Notes: generated from the sequence alone by a model not told the origin. Shown: positions 1 through 5,640, counted from the stretch's first letter. The stretch: 5,640 nucleotides of DNA from Lachnospiraceae bacterium (GCA_024689605.1 JAILDD010000138.1:1-5640); one strand, 5' to 3'. A program made the numbers and translations.

Positions 1-363
1 GGTGTTTACATATCTGTCTCTGCCGAGATTGTGAAGCAGATAGTAATCAAAATAGTCAACACCGCAGCGCCTTAGCTGCTCGTCAAAAAATTTCTGATAA
101 TCTTCTGCAGACTTAACCTTGAGTATAGGCATTTTATCTGCCAAAAGAAATCTGTCCCTTGGAAACCGCTTTACTACAGCTTCCCTGACTGCTGCCTCAG
201 AGCATTCCTGATGGTAGGGATATGCCGTATCGAAATAACAAAATCCCCGTCCAACAAACATATCCGCCATTTCCTTGAACTGATCCATATCTATGGATGT
301 GGGATCATCGGATTTTAATAATGGCAGCCTCATTGTTCCGAATCCTAATTTTTTTGCATCCAT
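1..363 (-). CDS. Aldo/keto reductase, N-terminal part (runs off the left edge)
   Basis: The reading frame is open for 121 codons to the window edge, so only the N-terminal third or so of an NAD(P)H-dependent aldo/keto reductase is present. Directly visible are the opening KLGFGTMRLPL strand, the family signature FDTAYPYH (Asp45 and Tyr50 would be catalytic), Lys77 in LADKMP and His111 in YYLLHN. Together these complete the canonical Asp-Tyr-Lys-His tetrad of the TIM-barrel superfamily. The ATG at 363 is chosen because GGAAAGGTG lies a few bases upstream and the protein begins at the usual place for the family. The KLGFGTMRLP opening resembles the subgroup that often carries a C-terminal ferredoxin-like 4Fe-4S extension, but that part is outside the window. 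It follows the MATE gene after 76 bp that contain a terminator-like hairpin, so it may be read separately or by read-through. The substrate is unknown; it is probably cytoplasmic. Confidence 0.9.
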   Translation of the reverse strand, partial: MDAKKLGFGTMRLPLLKSDDPTSIDMDQFKEMADMFVGRGFCYFDTAYPYHQECSEAAVREAVVKRFPRDRFLLADKMPILKVKSAEDYQKFFDEQLRRCGVDYFDYYLLHNLGRDRYVNT

Positions 364-391
364 AATTCACCTTTCCGCCTTACCGGCACCG

Positions 392-419
392 CAAAGAAAA
401 TCTGCGCAGGCAGATTCTC
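392..419 (-). terminator. Probable intrinsic terminator after the MATE gene
   Basis: Read on the minus strand, about 20 nt after the MATE stop codon, GAGAATCTGC and GCAGATTTTC form a 10-bp stem (one G-U pair) closed by a CTGC tetraloop. Four T residues near the end of the 3' arm and a following TTT make a T-rich exit. Its position directly after a gene end and the stem quality support a terminator. The broken T tract makes it of moderate strength, so some read-through into the aldo/keto reductase gene is possible. Confidence 0.55.
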
Positions 420-439
420 TAATACGATATAGAACATTG

Positions 440-1951
440 TCAGATTTTTCTTACTGCAAGCCTCGGAAAATGGAATTTCCCCTTACCTTCAGCTTTTTCT
501 TTAGCTATATCCTTTATTTTATCTTTGGTTTTGTCTATGGTTTTGGTTTTTGTTTTGTCTTGGTCTTGGTCTTTGCCCTTGTCTTTGTCTTTGGCTTTTT
601 CTTTATCAGGATTTGCCTCTGCCATCAGTGCCTTCCACGAAGGCGAAACAATATAGTAAGCTATCATACAGATCATACCAAAAGCAAATGATATGGGAAA
701 ACTGTACATGTAATATTTTCCGTCAATAAATGCTGCTATAAGATATGCTGCGGGAATGCGCACTGCCCAGAGCATCATCAGGTTTATCACTGTGGTATAT
801 TTTACCCTGCCTGTTCCATTAACGATACAGGATATGCCGTTAAATACCGCATACATCCACTGGCTTAGAAGCATCACGCATACAAATCCCTGGGCAAAAT
901 CCAGCACCGGCGCTTCATCCGTAAACATCCTGAGTATAGGCATACGCAGCATTATAAATATCACTCCGAAGGAAAGGGTGATAAGTCCCGAAACCGCCGG
1001 GATCATTATCTGCCCTTCGCGAAGGCGCTTTATATTTCCTGCGCCGAAATTCTGTCCTGAAAAAGTGGTAGCCGCTGCGGATATTCCCGTTATGGCCATA
1101 TTTGCAATGCCTGTCACTCTTCCGGAAATGGAGCATCCCGCCATGATCACAGAACCCTGGGAATTAACAAGTCCCTGCATTGCCATATGCCCGAAGGAAA
1201 AAAGTGAATTATTAAGCCCTATGGGAAGCCCTATTCCCAGGATCTTCCTCATCTCGCTCCAGACTATCCTGCCGGGAAACCAGGGAAGTCCAAGCTCAGG
1301 ATATCTCTTCCTGATATAGACTATGCTGAATATCCATGAAAGAAACATTGCAATGGCGGTAGCCAGAGCCACTCCGCCGACTCCCCAGCCAACATATGCA
1401 ACAAATACTACATCAAGCACCACATTAGCCACACATGATACAAAAAGGAAATATAGTGACGCCTTGCTGTCTCCTGCCCCTCGCAGTATTCCCGCATTCA
1501 TATTGTAGCCTATATTTCCTACGGCTCCGCACAGCACCAGGCGTGTGTATAGCAAAGCATTATCCCATACATCCGCAGGAACACCTAAGAGCTTAAGCAG
1601 GAGCGGGGCTACAAACCATCCGATAACAGCTACAGGTATGCCACAGTAATATACAAGAGATACCGCCGTTACACAGGCATCCTTTACCTTGTCACGATGT
1701 CCGGCACCAATATGCTGCGAAACAAGTATGCTTACACCTGTACCTATTCCGAGAAAAACACATAACAAAACCTCTATCGGCTGTGAGCTTGTTCCTACTG
1801 ATGCTATAGCCTTGTAATCACAGTACTTTCCTATTACAAGTGTATCAACCGTGGTATAAAGATACTGCAGTATATTTCCCACAATTATCGGAAGTGCAAA
1901 AAGAAGTATGTTGCCCATTATGGGACCTTTTGTCATGTCTATCTTTTTCAT
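440..1951 (-). CDS. MATE-family efflux transporter with a Lys/Asp-rich C-terminal tail
   Basis: This 503-residue membrane protein is a MATE antiporter, a family that exports cationic drugs or metabolites in exchange for Na+ or H+. The N-terminus (MTKGPIMGNILLFALPIIVG, residues 6-25) and the following YTTVDTLVIG are typical of the family. The two MatE halves are visible, each with the repeated motif: SQHIGAG near 78-84 and GQNFGAG near 299-305. ILRGAGDSK near 155-163 is another family landmark. Hydrophobic segments are consistent with about 12 membrane helices, ending near residue 435. The ATG at 1951 is chosen over a GTG at 2020 because AGGG lies 8 nt upstream of it and MKKIDMTKGPI is the usual start, while the GTG has no ribosome binding site. 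Family members are usually about 450 residues; the excess is a charged tail (about 449-492). It lies 123 bp downstream of the lyase gene with no clear terminator between, so co-transcription is possible. The substrate cannot be read from sequence. Confidence 0.92.
   Translation of the reverse strand: MKKIDMTKGPIMGNILLFALPIIVGNILQYLYTTVDTLVIGKYCDYKAIASVGTSSQPIEVLLCVFLGIGTGVSILVSQHIGAGHRDKVKDACVTAVSLVYYCGIPVAVIGWFVAPLLLKLLGVPADVWDNALLYTRLVLCGAVGNIGYNMNAGILRGAGDSKASLYFLFVSCVANVVLDVVFVAYVGWGVGGVALATAIAMFLSWIFSIVYIRKRYPELGLPWFPGRIVWSEMRKILGIGLPIGLNNSLFSFGHMAMQGLVNSQGSVIMAGCSISGRVTGIANMAITGISAAATTFSGQNFGAGNIKRLREGQIMIPAVSGLITLSFGVIFIMLRMPILRMFTDEAPVLDFAQGFVCVMLLSQWMYAVFNGISCIVNGTGRVKYTTVINLMMLWAVRIPAAYLIAAFIDGKYYMYSFPISFAFGMICMIAYYIVSPSWKALMAEANPDKEKAKDKDKGKDQDQDKTKTKTIDKTKDKIKDIAKEKAEGKGKFHFPRLAVRKI
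476..607 (-). repeat. Degenerate hexanucleotide tract encoding a K-X dipeptide tail of the MATE protein
   Basis: The 44 codons for residues 449-492 of the MATE protein read largely as consecutive two-residue units: KE, KA, KD, KD, KG, KD, QD, QD, KT, KT, KT, ID, KT, KD and so on. About 17 of the 44 residues are Lys and 12 are Asp or Glu. At DNA level this is a degenerate 6-bp repeat, seen on the plus strand as runs of GTCTTT, GTCTTG and GTTTTG. Because the unit is 6 bp, gain or loss of units would keep the frame. The tail would lie outside the membrane after the last helix and is probably disordered. No known domain is recognised in it. Confidence 0.8.
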
Positions 1952-2074
1952 AATCAAATCCCTGTATTGCTCTGCCAAATCTGCAATTCCGGCGCATATG
2001 CGAGTCGTCTTTTTTCCCACAGATTACATCTGGAAAATTTCAATATACAGGCGGTAACCGGCCGACTCATTCAA
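1952..2074 (-). other. Gap between the lyase and MATE genes
   Basis: This 123-bp spacer has no open frame worth calling and no convincing terminator or promoter for the minus strand. Its only useful signals are AGGG at 1960-1963, 8 nt before the MATE ATG, which decides that start, and an imperfect hairpin at 2012-2037. The absence of a T-tailed hairpin after the lyase stop is consistent with read-through from the kdgF-lyase operon, although a weak local promoter cannot be excluded. Confidence 0.5.
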
Positions 2075-4465
2075 TCAGCATTCTGAAACTGCCCTATAAT
2101 AAGTACTGAGCGGTATCATGCTCTGAGCAAATGTTTTACTGCTCACACTTCCTAAAAGAACCGCACTTTCTTCCTTTCTCTTTGCTCCGCCGGCTAATGG
2201 CTGTTTATCTGCTATCGCATTGTTGAAAGTCCCAGTACCATAGTCAAGATATTTTCTGTCTCCGCTTAAGTCATATGCCGCTGTAAGGGCCTCCAGCAAA
2301 AGTGTGTTATTTCCCACGCGGTTAAGGCTCGGAAGTTCCTTATAGTAAAACACACCCCACTCTTCCACATAGCAGTTCTCCACCAGATCATCCACAGCTC
2401 TGAGTATCATTTCTTTCAGTTCCTGATCCGGAAATACACGGTAATAACGCATCAGGCTTCCCACAGCAATGGAAATCATAAAGCCTACACGCACCAGCGT
2501 ATTGTCGGTATAGGGTGCAAGCCAGTGACCGTACTGCTCTTCCCATACTTTGAAATCATTAACTATCCTGTCACATTTCTCCAGCCATTTTTTATCATTT
2601 GTTTCAACATACAGAGCCGTCAGTGTCCTGAGAGCCCAGCCGGTCTCTCGCGCATTAGCTTCCCCGGCCTTAGCATACATAGGAAGTTCCAGCAGCCTGT
2701 TCACATTTTCACCGATACCGACTGCCGTCTCCAGCCCTCTCTCATCTCCGGTAAAATGATAGTAATCAAGAAGCCCTTCCACCCATTCATGTGAACATAC
2801 CATTACACCGTTCTCACAATGCCCCGCTGTATGTTCCCACTGACCGCCAATATAAAGAGAATCCCTATGGTAGTGGCACACATCAACATCCATCCAGTGG
2901 CTGCATGATGCGATATTATAATCAAGAAAGCGCCGTATGCCGGTCCTTGCATAAAGCAGCGCACAGGAGAGCGGATAATCATACTCATTATTGCACCATA
3001 CAAGCCTTCCACCTCCGCGTCCCTGGGCTGTGTAATTGCTGTCATAGGAATCTCCGAAATGAAGCATTCCATATGCACGGCCGTGGGCATCTGCACGGCA
3101 TACCAGATTCTGCTCTACCTTAACATCTGTCTTTTTAGGAAATATATCAGGCCATACTCCCGATGCCGCATGTACAGCAGGTGAAACATACGGTCTATCC
3201 GGCATCTGGTAAATGATGCTTCGATCATTGATCTCACTGACAGGCATCGATGCATCATGAAAATGAAGCAGGCACTTCTGCTCCCTCGACATACCGCTCT
3301 GTAATATGATCTGTTCTACATCCTGTGGAACAAGCATTACACGGATACCACCTTCTCCCGCAAGTACTGCTTTGGGATAATTCTGCTGTGCCTGGAAAAC
3401 TGTTGCAGCCACGCCGCCGTCCTTATCCGTACAGTCTGCGAAGAAAGTTCCGTAGAATACCTCAGCAAAATGCTCATTGGCTTCTTTTAAAAGCCACTCC
3501 GCATCTATGACTCTGCCGACTCCTGCTCCGTTTTTTCCGATCAGATAATCTGTTTTATAATTCGAAGTTGCTGCAATTGTACGCACTTCCTCTGTAGAAA
3601 GAGACTCCACGATCTTCTCTGCCGCATCTGTAGACGGTGCGTGGCATACCATCTCATTATCCGTGCCTTTTGCCGCATCCCCGCATCCTGTGGAATCCGG
3701 ATTCTTTGGAATGTAAGCACAGCTCTTTACCGTATCCTTAAGTGTTACATCACGCCACAGATCCAGTTCCAGGCATTTTACTTCGAAAGCCTCGTCCGTT
3801 GTGTTTATCAATCTGTAGGAACATTCTACCCATGACTTCCCGGCATATGCCGTAAGCTTTATCTCAAATTCAGGACCAATTTCTCCGTTTGCCTTTATGT
3901 GTTTTCCATAATTCTTAAATACCGCACATACAGGACCTTTCTCAACTTCCTCCCATTCCCCAAGCTTTATCCCGTATGTATCATTGTCTTTGTCCTTAAG
4001 AACCGGCCCCTCTATCTGCCTGGTACTCCATGTCCTTACATTGGCTGTGATATATTCAAATACAAAATCAGCATGGTTCCTTATGCTGAAAGAAAAAATC
4101 TTTTTTGTTTTATCATCTGTTGTCTGTATATGATATCCGTCACCTGTATCTGCGGTCTCAATCGGTGAAAAATCATACTTTTGCACCTGTCCGCGTTTCT
4201 TAATTTCACTTTCCTCAAATTCGCATTCCAGCGTCATACCTTTATTGGCAGGAAGATCCGCAAGAAAACGCAGAAATAAAAAGCGGATAGATCCGTCATC
4301 GTAGCGTCCGGTCACCTTTGACTGTAACGGAAGTGTGACATTGCCGTCATAAAGGTAAACCTTTTTATCATCATAAAGAGTTCCTTTAGGCAGCGGAAAA
4401 CCAATAAAGCATGGTTCCGACTTTCTATCGTACCTGTACAGTTTGTCAATCTTTACCTCAATCAT
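2075..4465 (-). CDS. Exo-rhamnogalacturonan lyase-like protein (PcRGLX / PL26 type), cytoplasmic
   Basis: This 796-residue protein resembles the exo-rhamnogalacturonan lyases typified by Penicillium PcRGLX, which cleave rhamnogalacturonan I by beta-elimination to give unsaturated GalA-Rha. Three regions fit that architecture. The N-terminal barrel (about 1-90) has PCFIGFPLPKG and YDDGSIRFLFLRF. A central beta-sandwich-like region spans roughly 100-450. A C-terminal alpha/alpha-toroid (about 455-745) has WCNNEYDYPLSCALLYARTG (490-509), HYHRDSLYIGGQWEHTAGH (531-549) and SHEWVEGLLDYYHFTGDE (558-575). The His, Arg, Tyr and Trp residues there are candidates for the active site; I cannot assign the catalytic ones. 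There is no signal peptide or membrane segment, so it should act on imported oligosaccharides. The start at 4465 overlaps the kdgF stop as ATGA and has GAGAGGA 6 nt upstream inside kdgF, which points to translational coupling. Pairing with kdgF independently supports a lyase producing unsaturated uronates. The family call rests on recognition, not a search; a related polysaccharide lyase or other toroid enzyme is the alternative. Confidence 0.75.
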   Translation of the reverse strand: MIEVKIDKLYRYDRKSEPCFIGFPLPKGTLYDDKKVYLYDGNVTLPLQSKVTGRYDDGSIRFLFLRFLADLPANKGMTLECEFEESEIKKRGQVQKYDFSPIETADTGDGYHIQTTDDKTKKIFSFSIRNHADFVFEYITANVRTWSTRQIEGPVLKDKDNDTYGIKLGEWEEVEKGPVCAVFKNYGKHIKANGEIGPEFEIKLTAYAGKSWVECSYRLINTTDEAFEVKCLELDLWRDVTLKDTVKSCAYIPKNPDSTGCGDAAKGTDNEMVCHAPSTDAAEKIVESLSTEEVRTIAATSNYKTDYLIGKNGAGVGRVIDAEWLLKEANEHFAEVFYGTFFADCTDKDGGVAATVFQAQQNYPKAVLAGEGGIRVMLVPQDVEQIILQSGMSREQKCLLHFHDASMPVSEINDRSIIYQMPDRPYVSPAVHAASGVWPDIFPKKTDVKVEQNLVCRADAHGRAYGMLHFGDSYDSNYTAQGRGGGRLVWCNNEYDYPLSCALLYARTGIRRFLDYNIASCSHWMDVDVCHYHRDSLYIGGQWEHTAGHCENGVMVCSHEWVEGLLDYYHFTGDERGLETAVGIGENVNRLLELPMYAKAGEANARETGWALRTLTALYVETNDKKWLEKCDRIVNDFKVWEEQYGHWLAPYTDNTLVRVGFMISIAVGSLMRYYRVFPDQELKEMILRAVDDLVENCYVEEWGVFYYKELPSLNRVGNNTLLLEALTAAYDLSGDRKYLDYGTGTFNNAIADKQPLAGGAKRKEESAVLLGSVSSKTFAQSMIPLSTYYRAVSEC

Positions 4466-4803
4466 ACAAAGTCCTCTCTCATGGGTGAAAAGATATCAAG
4501 GAGCACGCCTTCTTCAAGACACACACAGCCGTGAAGGATACCGTCCTTTTTTAACAGCGTGTCTCCGCTGGTAACAACCTTTGTCTCATCACCTATCGTA
4601 AACTCAAAACTTCCGGATATAACATAAGTTATCTGCGTGTGCGGATGGCTGTGCAGTGCCCCCACAGCACCCTTTTTGAAGTGATTCTCCACAACCATCA
4701 CTTCGTCTGTGTAGCTCTTAACATAACGAACCACGCCTTCCCCTGCATTTTCTCCTTCAATATCCTTTGCAAAAAGCCACCTCTGATCCTTTACTGATTT
4801 CAT
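4462..4803 (-). CDS. kdgF: KdgF, cupin enzyme converting unsaturated uronate to the linear ketouronate
   Basis: This 113-residue single-domain cupin matches KdgF, which opens 4,5-unsaturated uronate monomers from pectin or alginate to 4-deoxy-L-threo-5-hexosulose uronate. Visible are the metal-binding cupin motif GALHSHPHTQITY (His51, His53, Gln57), the second-motif histidine (His91 in GILHG), and the diagnostic C-terminus LLDIFSPMREDF, whose Asp103, Phe105 and Arg109 correspond to the conserved D-x-F-x3-R residues of KdgF. The length is normal for the family and there is no signal peptide, so it is cytoplasmic. The ATG at 4803 is preceded by TAAGGAGG with 6 nt spacing, a near-perfect ribosome binding site. 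It is the first gene of the minus-strand operon, overlaps the lyase gene by 4 bp and faces a divergent AraC gene. In sugar-binding operons a small cupin can also be a sensor or mutarotase-like protein, but the conserved triad makes KdgF the better call. Confidence 0.85.
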   Translation of the reverse strand: MKSVKDQRWLFAKDIEGENAGEGVVRYVKSYTDEVMVVENHFKKGAVGALHSHPHTQITYVISGSFEFTIGDETKVVTSGDTLLKKDGILHGCVCLEEGVLLDIFSPMREDFV

Positions 4804-4840
4804 GACACGCCTCCTTATGTTTGTGTGTTTGCCTGACTTC

Positions 4841-4872
4841 CCTTACCGGTTCCCACCTGAGATCAGGTAAAG
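4841..4872 (-). promoter_or_regulatory. Alternative hairpin in the predicted kdgF leader RNA
   Basis: In the minus-strand transcript CUUUACC (4872-4866) can pair with GGUAAGG (4847-4841), giving a 7-bp stem with one G-U pair and an 18-nt loop. It shares bases with the ACCTGA inverted repeat at 4855-4868, so the two foldings exclude each other. It does not match any riboswitch class I recognise, and the stem may be chance. Confidence 0.2.
4855..4868. promoter_or_regulatory. Inverted repeat ACCTGA-GA-TCAGGT, candidate operator
   Basis: Two perfect 6-bp arms are separated by 2 bp. The site lies about 18-31 bp downstream of the inferred kdgF transcription start and about 50 bp before the kdgF start codon. 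A regulator bound here could block transcription, or the leader RNA could form a short hairpin, though a 2-nt loop is too tight unless the inner pair opens. No specific regulator can be named. Confidence 0.4.
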
Positions 4873-4892
4873 ATATACTCAGCTTATTGTTT

Positions 4893-4898
4893 ATTATA
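4893..4898 (-). promoter_or_regulatory. -10 box of the probable kdgF operon promoter
   Basis: On the minus strand the hexamer is a perfect TATAAT in an AT-rich setting, about 90 bp upstream of the kdgF start codon. The region 17 bp upstream reads AGGAAA, a poor -35 element. A sigma-A promoter that depends on an activator is the simplest reading. Confidence 0.55.
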
Positions 4899-4910
4899 TG
4901 TCATAAAAAT

Positions 4911-4922
4911 AAGGATTTCCTT
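4911..4922. promoter_or_regulatory. Inverted repeat AAGGA-TT-TCCTT between the divergent -10 boxes
   Basis: Two 5-bp arms with a 2-bp spacer sit where the -35 element of the kdgF promoter would be and just upstream of the regulator's -10 box. A protein bound here could touch RNA polymerase at both promoters. The arms are short, so this is a position-based suggestion. Confidence 0.25.
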
Positions 4923-4931
4923 TGTTATAAT
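4923..4931 (+). promoter_or_regulatory. Extended -10 promoter for the AraC-family gene
   Basis: TGTTATAAT is a consensus extended -10 element (TGnTATAAT). The 17-bp-upstream -35 position reads ATAAAA, which is poor, but an extended -10 can work without a good -35. The expected start near 4938 would leave an unusually long leader of about 145 nt before the ATG at 5083. Confidence 0.5.
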
Positions 4932-4954
4932 GTGAAGCTGATACAAAAAACTTA

Positions 4955-4970
4955 GATATTATGATATTAT
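4955..4970 (+). repeat. Tandem 8-bp repeat GATATTAT x2
   Basis: GATATTAT is directly repeated with no spacer inside the predicted leader of the regulator gene. It is AT-rich and may be simple slippage; no function can be assigned. Confidence 0.4.
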
Positions 4971-5008
4971 GGAAATAAATTGGCTGAATTGGAATCCGAT
5001 GTTCCGGT

Positions 5009-5057
5009 TTGCAAAAGTAAATACCTGTTTCGGATATCTCTTGCAGGAGTAAATTCC
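5009..5057 (+). promoter_or_regulatory. Direct-repeat pair TTGCA-NN-AGTAAAT-N-CC, 32-bp period, candidate AraC-type operator
   Basis: The 17-bp segments at 5009-5025 and 5041-5057 agree at 14 of 17 positions, sharing TTGCA, AGTAAAT and CC in the same register. Their 32-bp offset is close to three helical turns, so both would face the same side of the DNA. Long direct repeats in helical phase are usual for AraC-family operators. They end 25 bp before the regulator's start codon, which suits autoregulation. The match is seen directly; the binding role is inferred. Confidence 0.5.
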
Positions 5058-5082
5058 GGGATCATGAAAAGGAGGTGTGGAC

Positions 5083-5640
5083 ATGCCGATACGGATGCCG
5101 AAAAATACCCTTATCACAGTACAGAAGCGCCATCTTGCCGCTGACTACCGCATGCCGCAGATGGAAATAGCACAGTCACACTACAGCATAGGCTATCTTA
5201 TCTCAGGAGACCGCCGTATCATTACACCTACGACGCGATTTGAAGCCCACGCCGGAAATGTGACTCTGATGCCGCCCCTTGTCTACCACCGTACTTTTTC
5301 CATAAGTAATAAACACTACGAAAACTATCTCATCAAAGTATCCGACAAACTGGCCGAAAGATTTTGCAGCGAAGTCGATCCATACATATGGAACCGCATC
5401 TTTGAACAAAAACTCCTTACCTTCAGCGACGAAGACTCCGCAAAAATTGCACTGTATTTTGAAGATATGCTGAAAATATATAAAGAAAATGCACCCTATA
5501 GCGAGACTGTACTCTGCGGCATGCTTTACAGACTTATGCTGCTTATCAATGAATGCGATAAGGGATCACAGATACAGCATTTTAAAAACGAGCTTTCCGA
5601 TACCATACTTAATGCTACATTTTATATAGAACAGCATTAT
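5083..5640 (+). CDS. AraC-family transcriptional regulator, N-terminal part (runs off the right edge)
   Basis: The frame stays open for 186 codons to the window end, so the 3' part is missing. Residues about 25-95 read as the cupin-type sensor domain common in AraC regulators of sugar use, with SHYSIGYLISGDRRI and the AGNVTLMPPLVYHR turn (57-70). Residues about 110-165 look like the helical linker and dimer region. The last visible residues, LNATFYIEQHY (176-186), match the first helix of the AraC DNA-binding domain, whose two helix-turn-helix motifs would lie just outside. The ATG at 5083 is chosen because AAGGAGG lies 7 nt upstream and an in-frame TGA at 5065-5067 rules out earlier starts apart from a GTG just after the ribosome binding site. 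It is divergent from kdgF and the lyase, so it probably senses a rhamnogalacturonan-derived sugar and activates that operon. The ligand is unknown. Confidence 0.85.
   Translation, partial: MPIRMPKNTLITVQKRHLAADYRMPQMEIAQSHYSIGYLISGDRRIITPTTRFEAHAGNVTLMPPLVYHRTFSISNKHYENYLIKVSDKLAERFCSEVDPYIWNRIFEQKLLTFSDEDSAKIALYFEDMLKIYKENAPYSETVLCGMLYRLMLLINECDKGSQIQHFKNELSDTILNATFYIEQHY

Larger units (their letters stand above)
4879..4941. promoter_or_regulatory. TCAGCTT inverted-repeat pair flanking both divergent promoters
   Basis: TCAGCTT occurs at 4879-4885 and its exact reverse complement AAGCTGA at 4935-4941. The pair is centred at 4910, between the two opposed -10 boxes (4893-4898 and 4926-4931), so each arm falls at the expected transcription start of one promoter. 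That symmetry suggests paired half-sites for a regulator acting on both genes, but 7-bp matches in a short region can arise by chance. Confidence 0.35.
4804..5082. promoter_or_regulatory. Divergent control region between kdgF and the AraC gene
   Basis: This 279-bp AT-rich stretch has no gene on either strand. It separates two divergently read genes, each with a strong ribosome binding site (4810-4817 for kdgF, 5069-5075 for the regulator). It contains two opposed consensus -10 boxes with poor -35 boxes, several inverted repeats and a 32-bp-period direct repeat, listed separately. Poor -35 elements next to an AraC-family gene fit activator-dependent promoters, which is an inference. Confidence 0.75.

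Noticed and set aside
293..691. Plus-strand open frame of 132 codons with a Phe/Val/Gly-rich stretch that looks membrane-like
   Set aside because: It is the complement of the MATE Lys/Asp repeat tract and the aldo/keto reductase start; it has no ribosome binding site and the hydrophobic run is a by-product of AAG/GAC repeats on the other strand.
756..1319. Plus-strand open frame of 187 codons
   Set aside because: It lies wholly inside the MATE gene, whose protein is clearly real, and shows no recognisable domain.
1952..2020. GTG start at 2020 giving a 526-residue MATE protein
   Set aside because: No ribosome binding site precedes it, the extra 23 residues are not family-like, and the ATG at 1951 has both a site and the usual MATE N-terminus.
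2791..3123. Plus-strand open frame rich in His, Arg and Cys, with a minus-strand counterpart at 2803-3096
   Set aside because: Both are other-frame readings of the lyase toroid domain.
5009..5038. Second promoter for the AraC gene with TTGCAA as -35
   Set aside because: The matching -10 position reads GGATAT or GATATC, too far from TATAAT; the extended -10 at 4923 is much better.
5002..5059. TTYCGG at 5002, 5028 and 5054 with a 26-bp period
   Set aside because: The unit is only 6 bp, one copy is altered, and 26 bp is about two and a half helical turns; it is probably chance alongside the stronger 32-bp-period repeat.
5203..5409. Minus-strand open frame of 68 codons
   Set aside because: It is antisense to the AraC-family gene, which has a strong ribosome binding site and a recognisable protein.

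Overview
The window looks like a chromosomal segment of a low-to-mid GC Gram-positive anaerobe (Bacillota, probably Clostridia of the Lachnospiraceae type). This is inferred from strong AAGGAGG-type ribosome binding sites, Lys/Glu/Asp-rich proteins, free use of ATA/AGA codons, and the kind of MATE, AraC and aldo/keto reductase proteins seen. No rRNA, tRNA, CRISPR array, transposase or integrase was seen.

Layout. Four genes lie on the minus strand and are read right to left. (i) A small cupin, 4803-4462, is a convincing KdgF, the enzyme that opens unsaturated uronic acids. (ii) A 796-residue protein, 4465-2075, resembles exo-rhamnogalacturonan lyases (PcRGLX / PL26 type) and overlaps kdgF by 4 bp. 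(iii) A MATE-family multidrug/cation antiporter, 1951-440, carries an unusual Lys/Asp dipeptide-repeat tail and is followed by a probable terminator hairpin. (iv) The N-terminal 121 codons of an aldo/keto reductase, 363-1, run off the left edge. On the plus strand an AraC-family regulator starts at 5083 and runs off the right edge, so it is divergent from kdgF.

The 279-bp divergent intergenic region (4804-5082) holds back-to-back consensus -10 boxes, an inverted repeat in the kdgF leader, a symmetric TCAGCTT pair flanking the two promoters, and a 17-bp imperfect direct repeat with a 32-bp period just upstream of the regulator's start codon.

Inferred role. The lyase has no export signal, so it would cleave imported rhamnogalacturonan-type oligosaccharides in the cytoplasm. 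A GH105-type hydrolase, not in this window, would free the unsaturated uronate, and KdgF would linearise it for entry into the ketodeoxyuronate pathway. The AraC protein probably senses the substrate and controls the operon. The roles of the MATE transporter and the aldo/keto reductase in this pathway are unproven; they may simply be neighbours. I see a plausible pectin (RG-I) utilisation locus with some unusual details, not a clearly new type of system.
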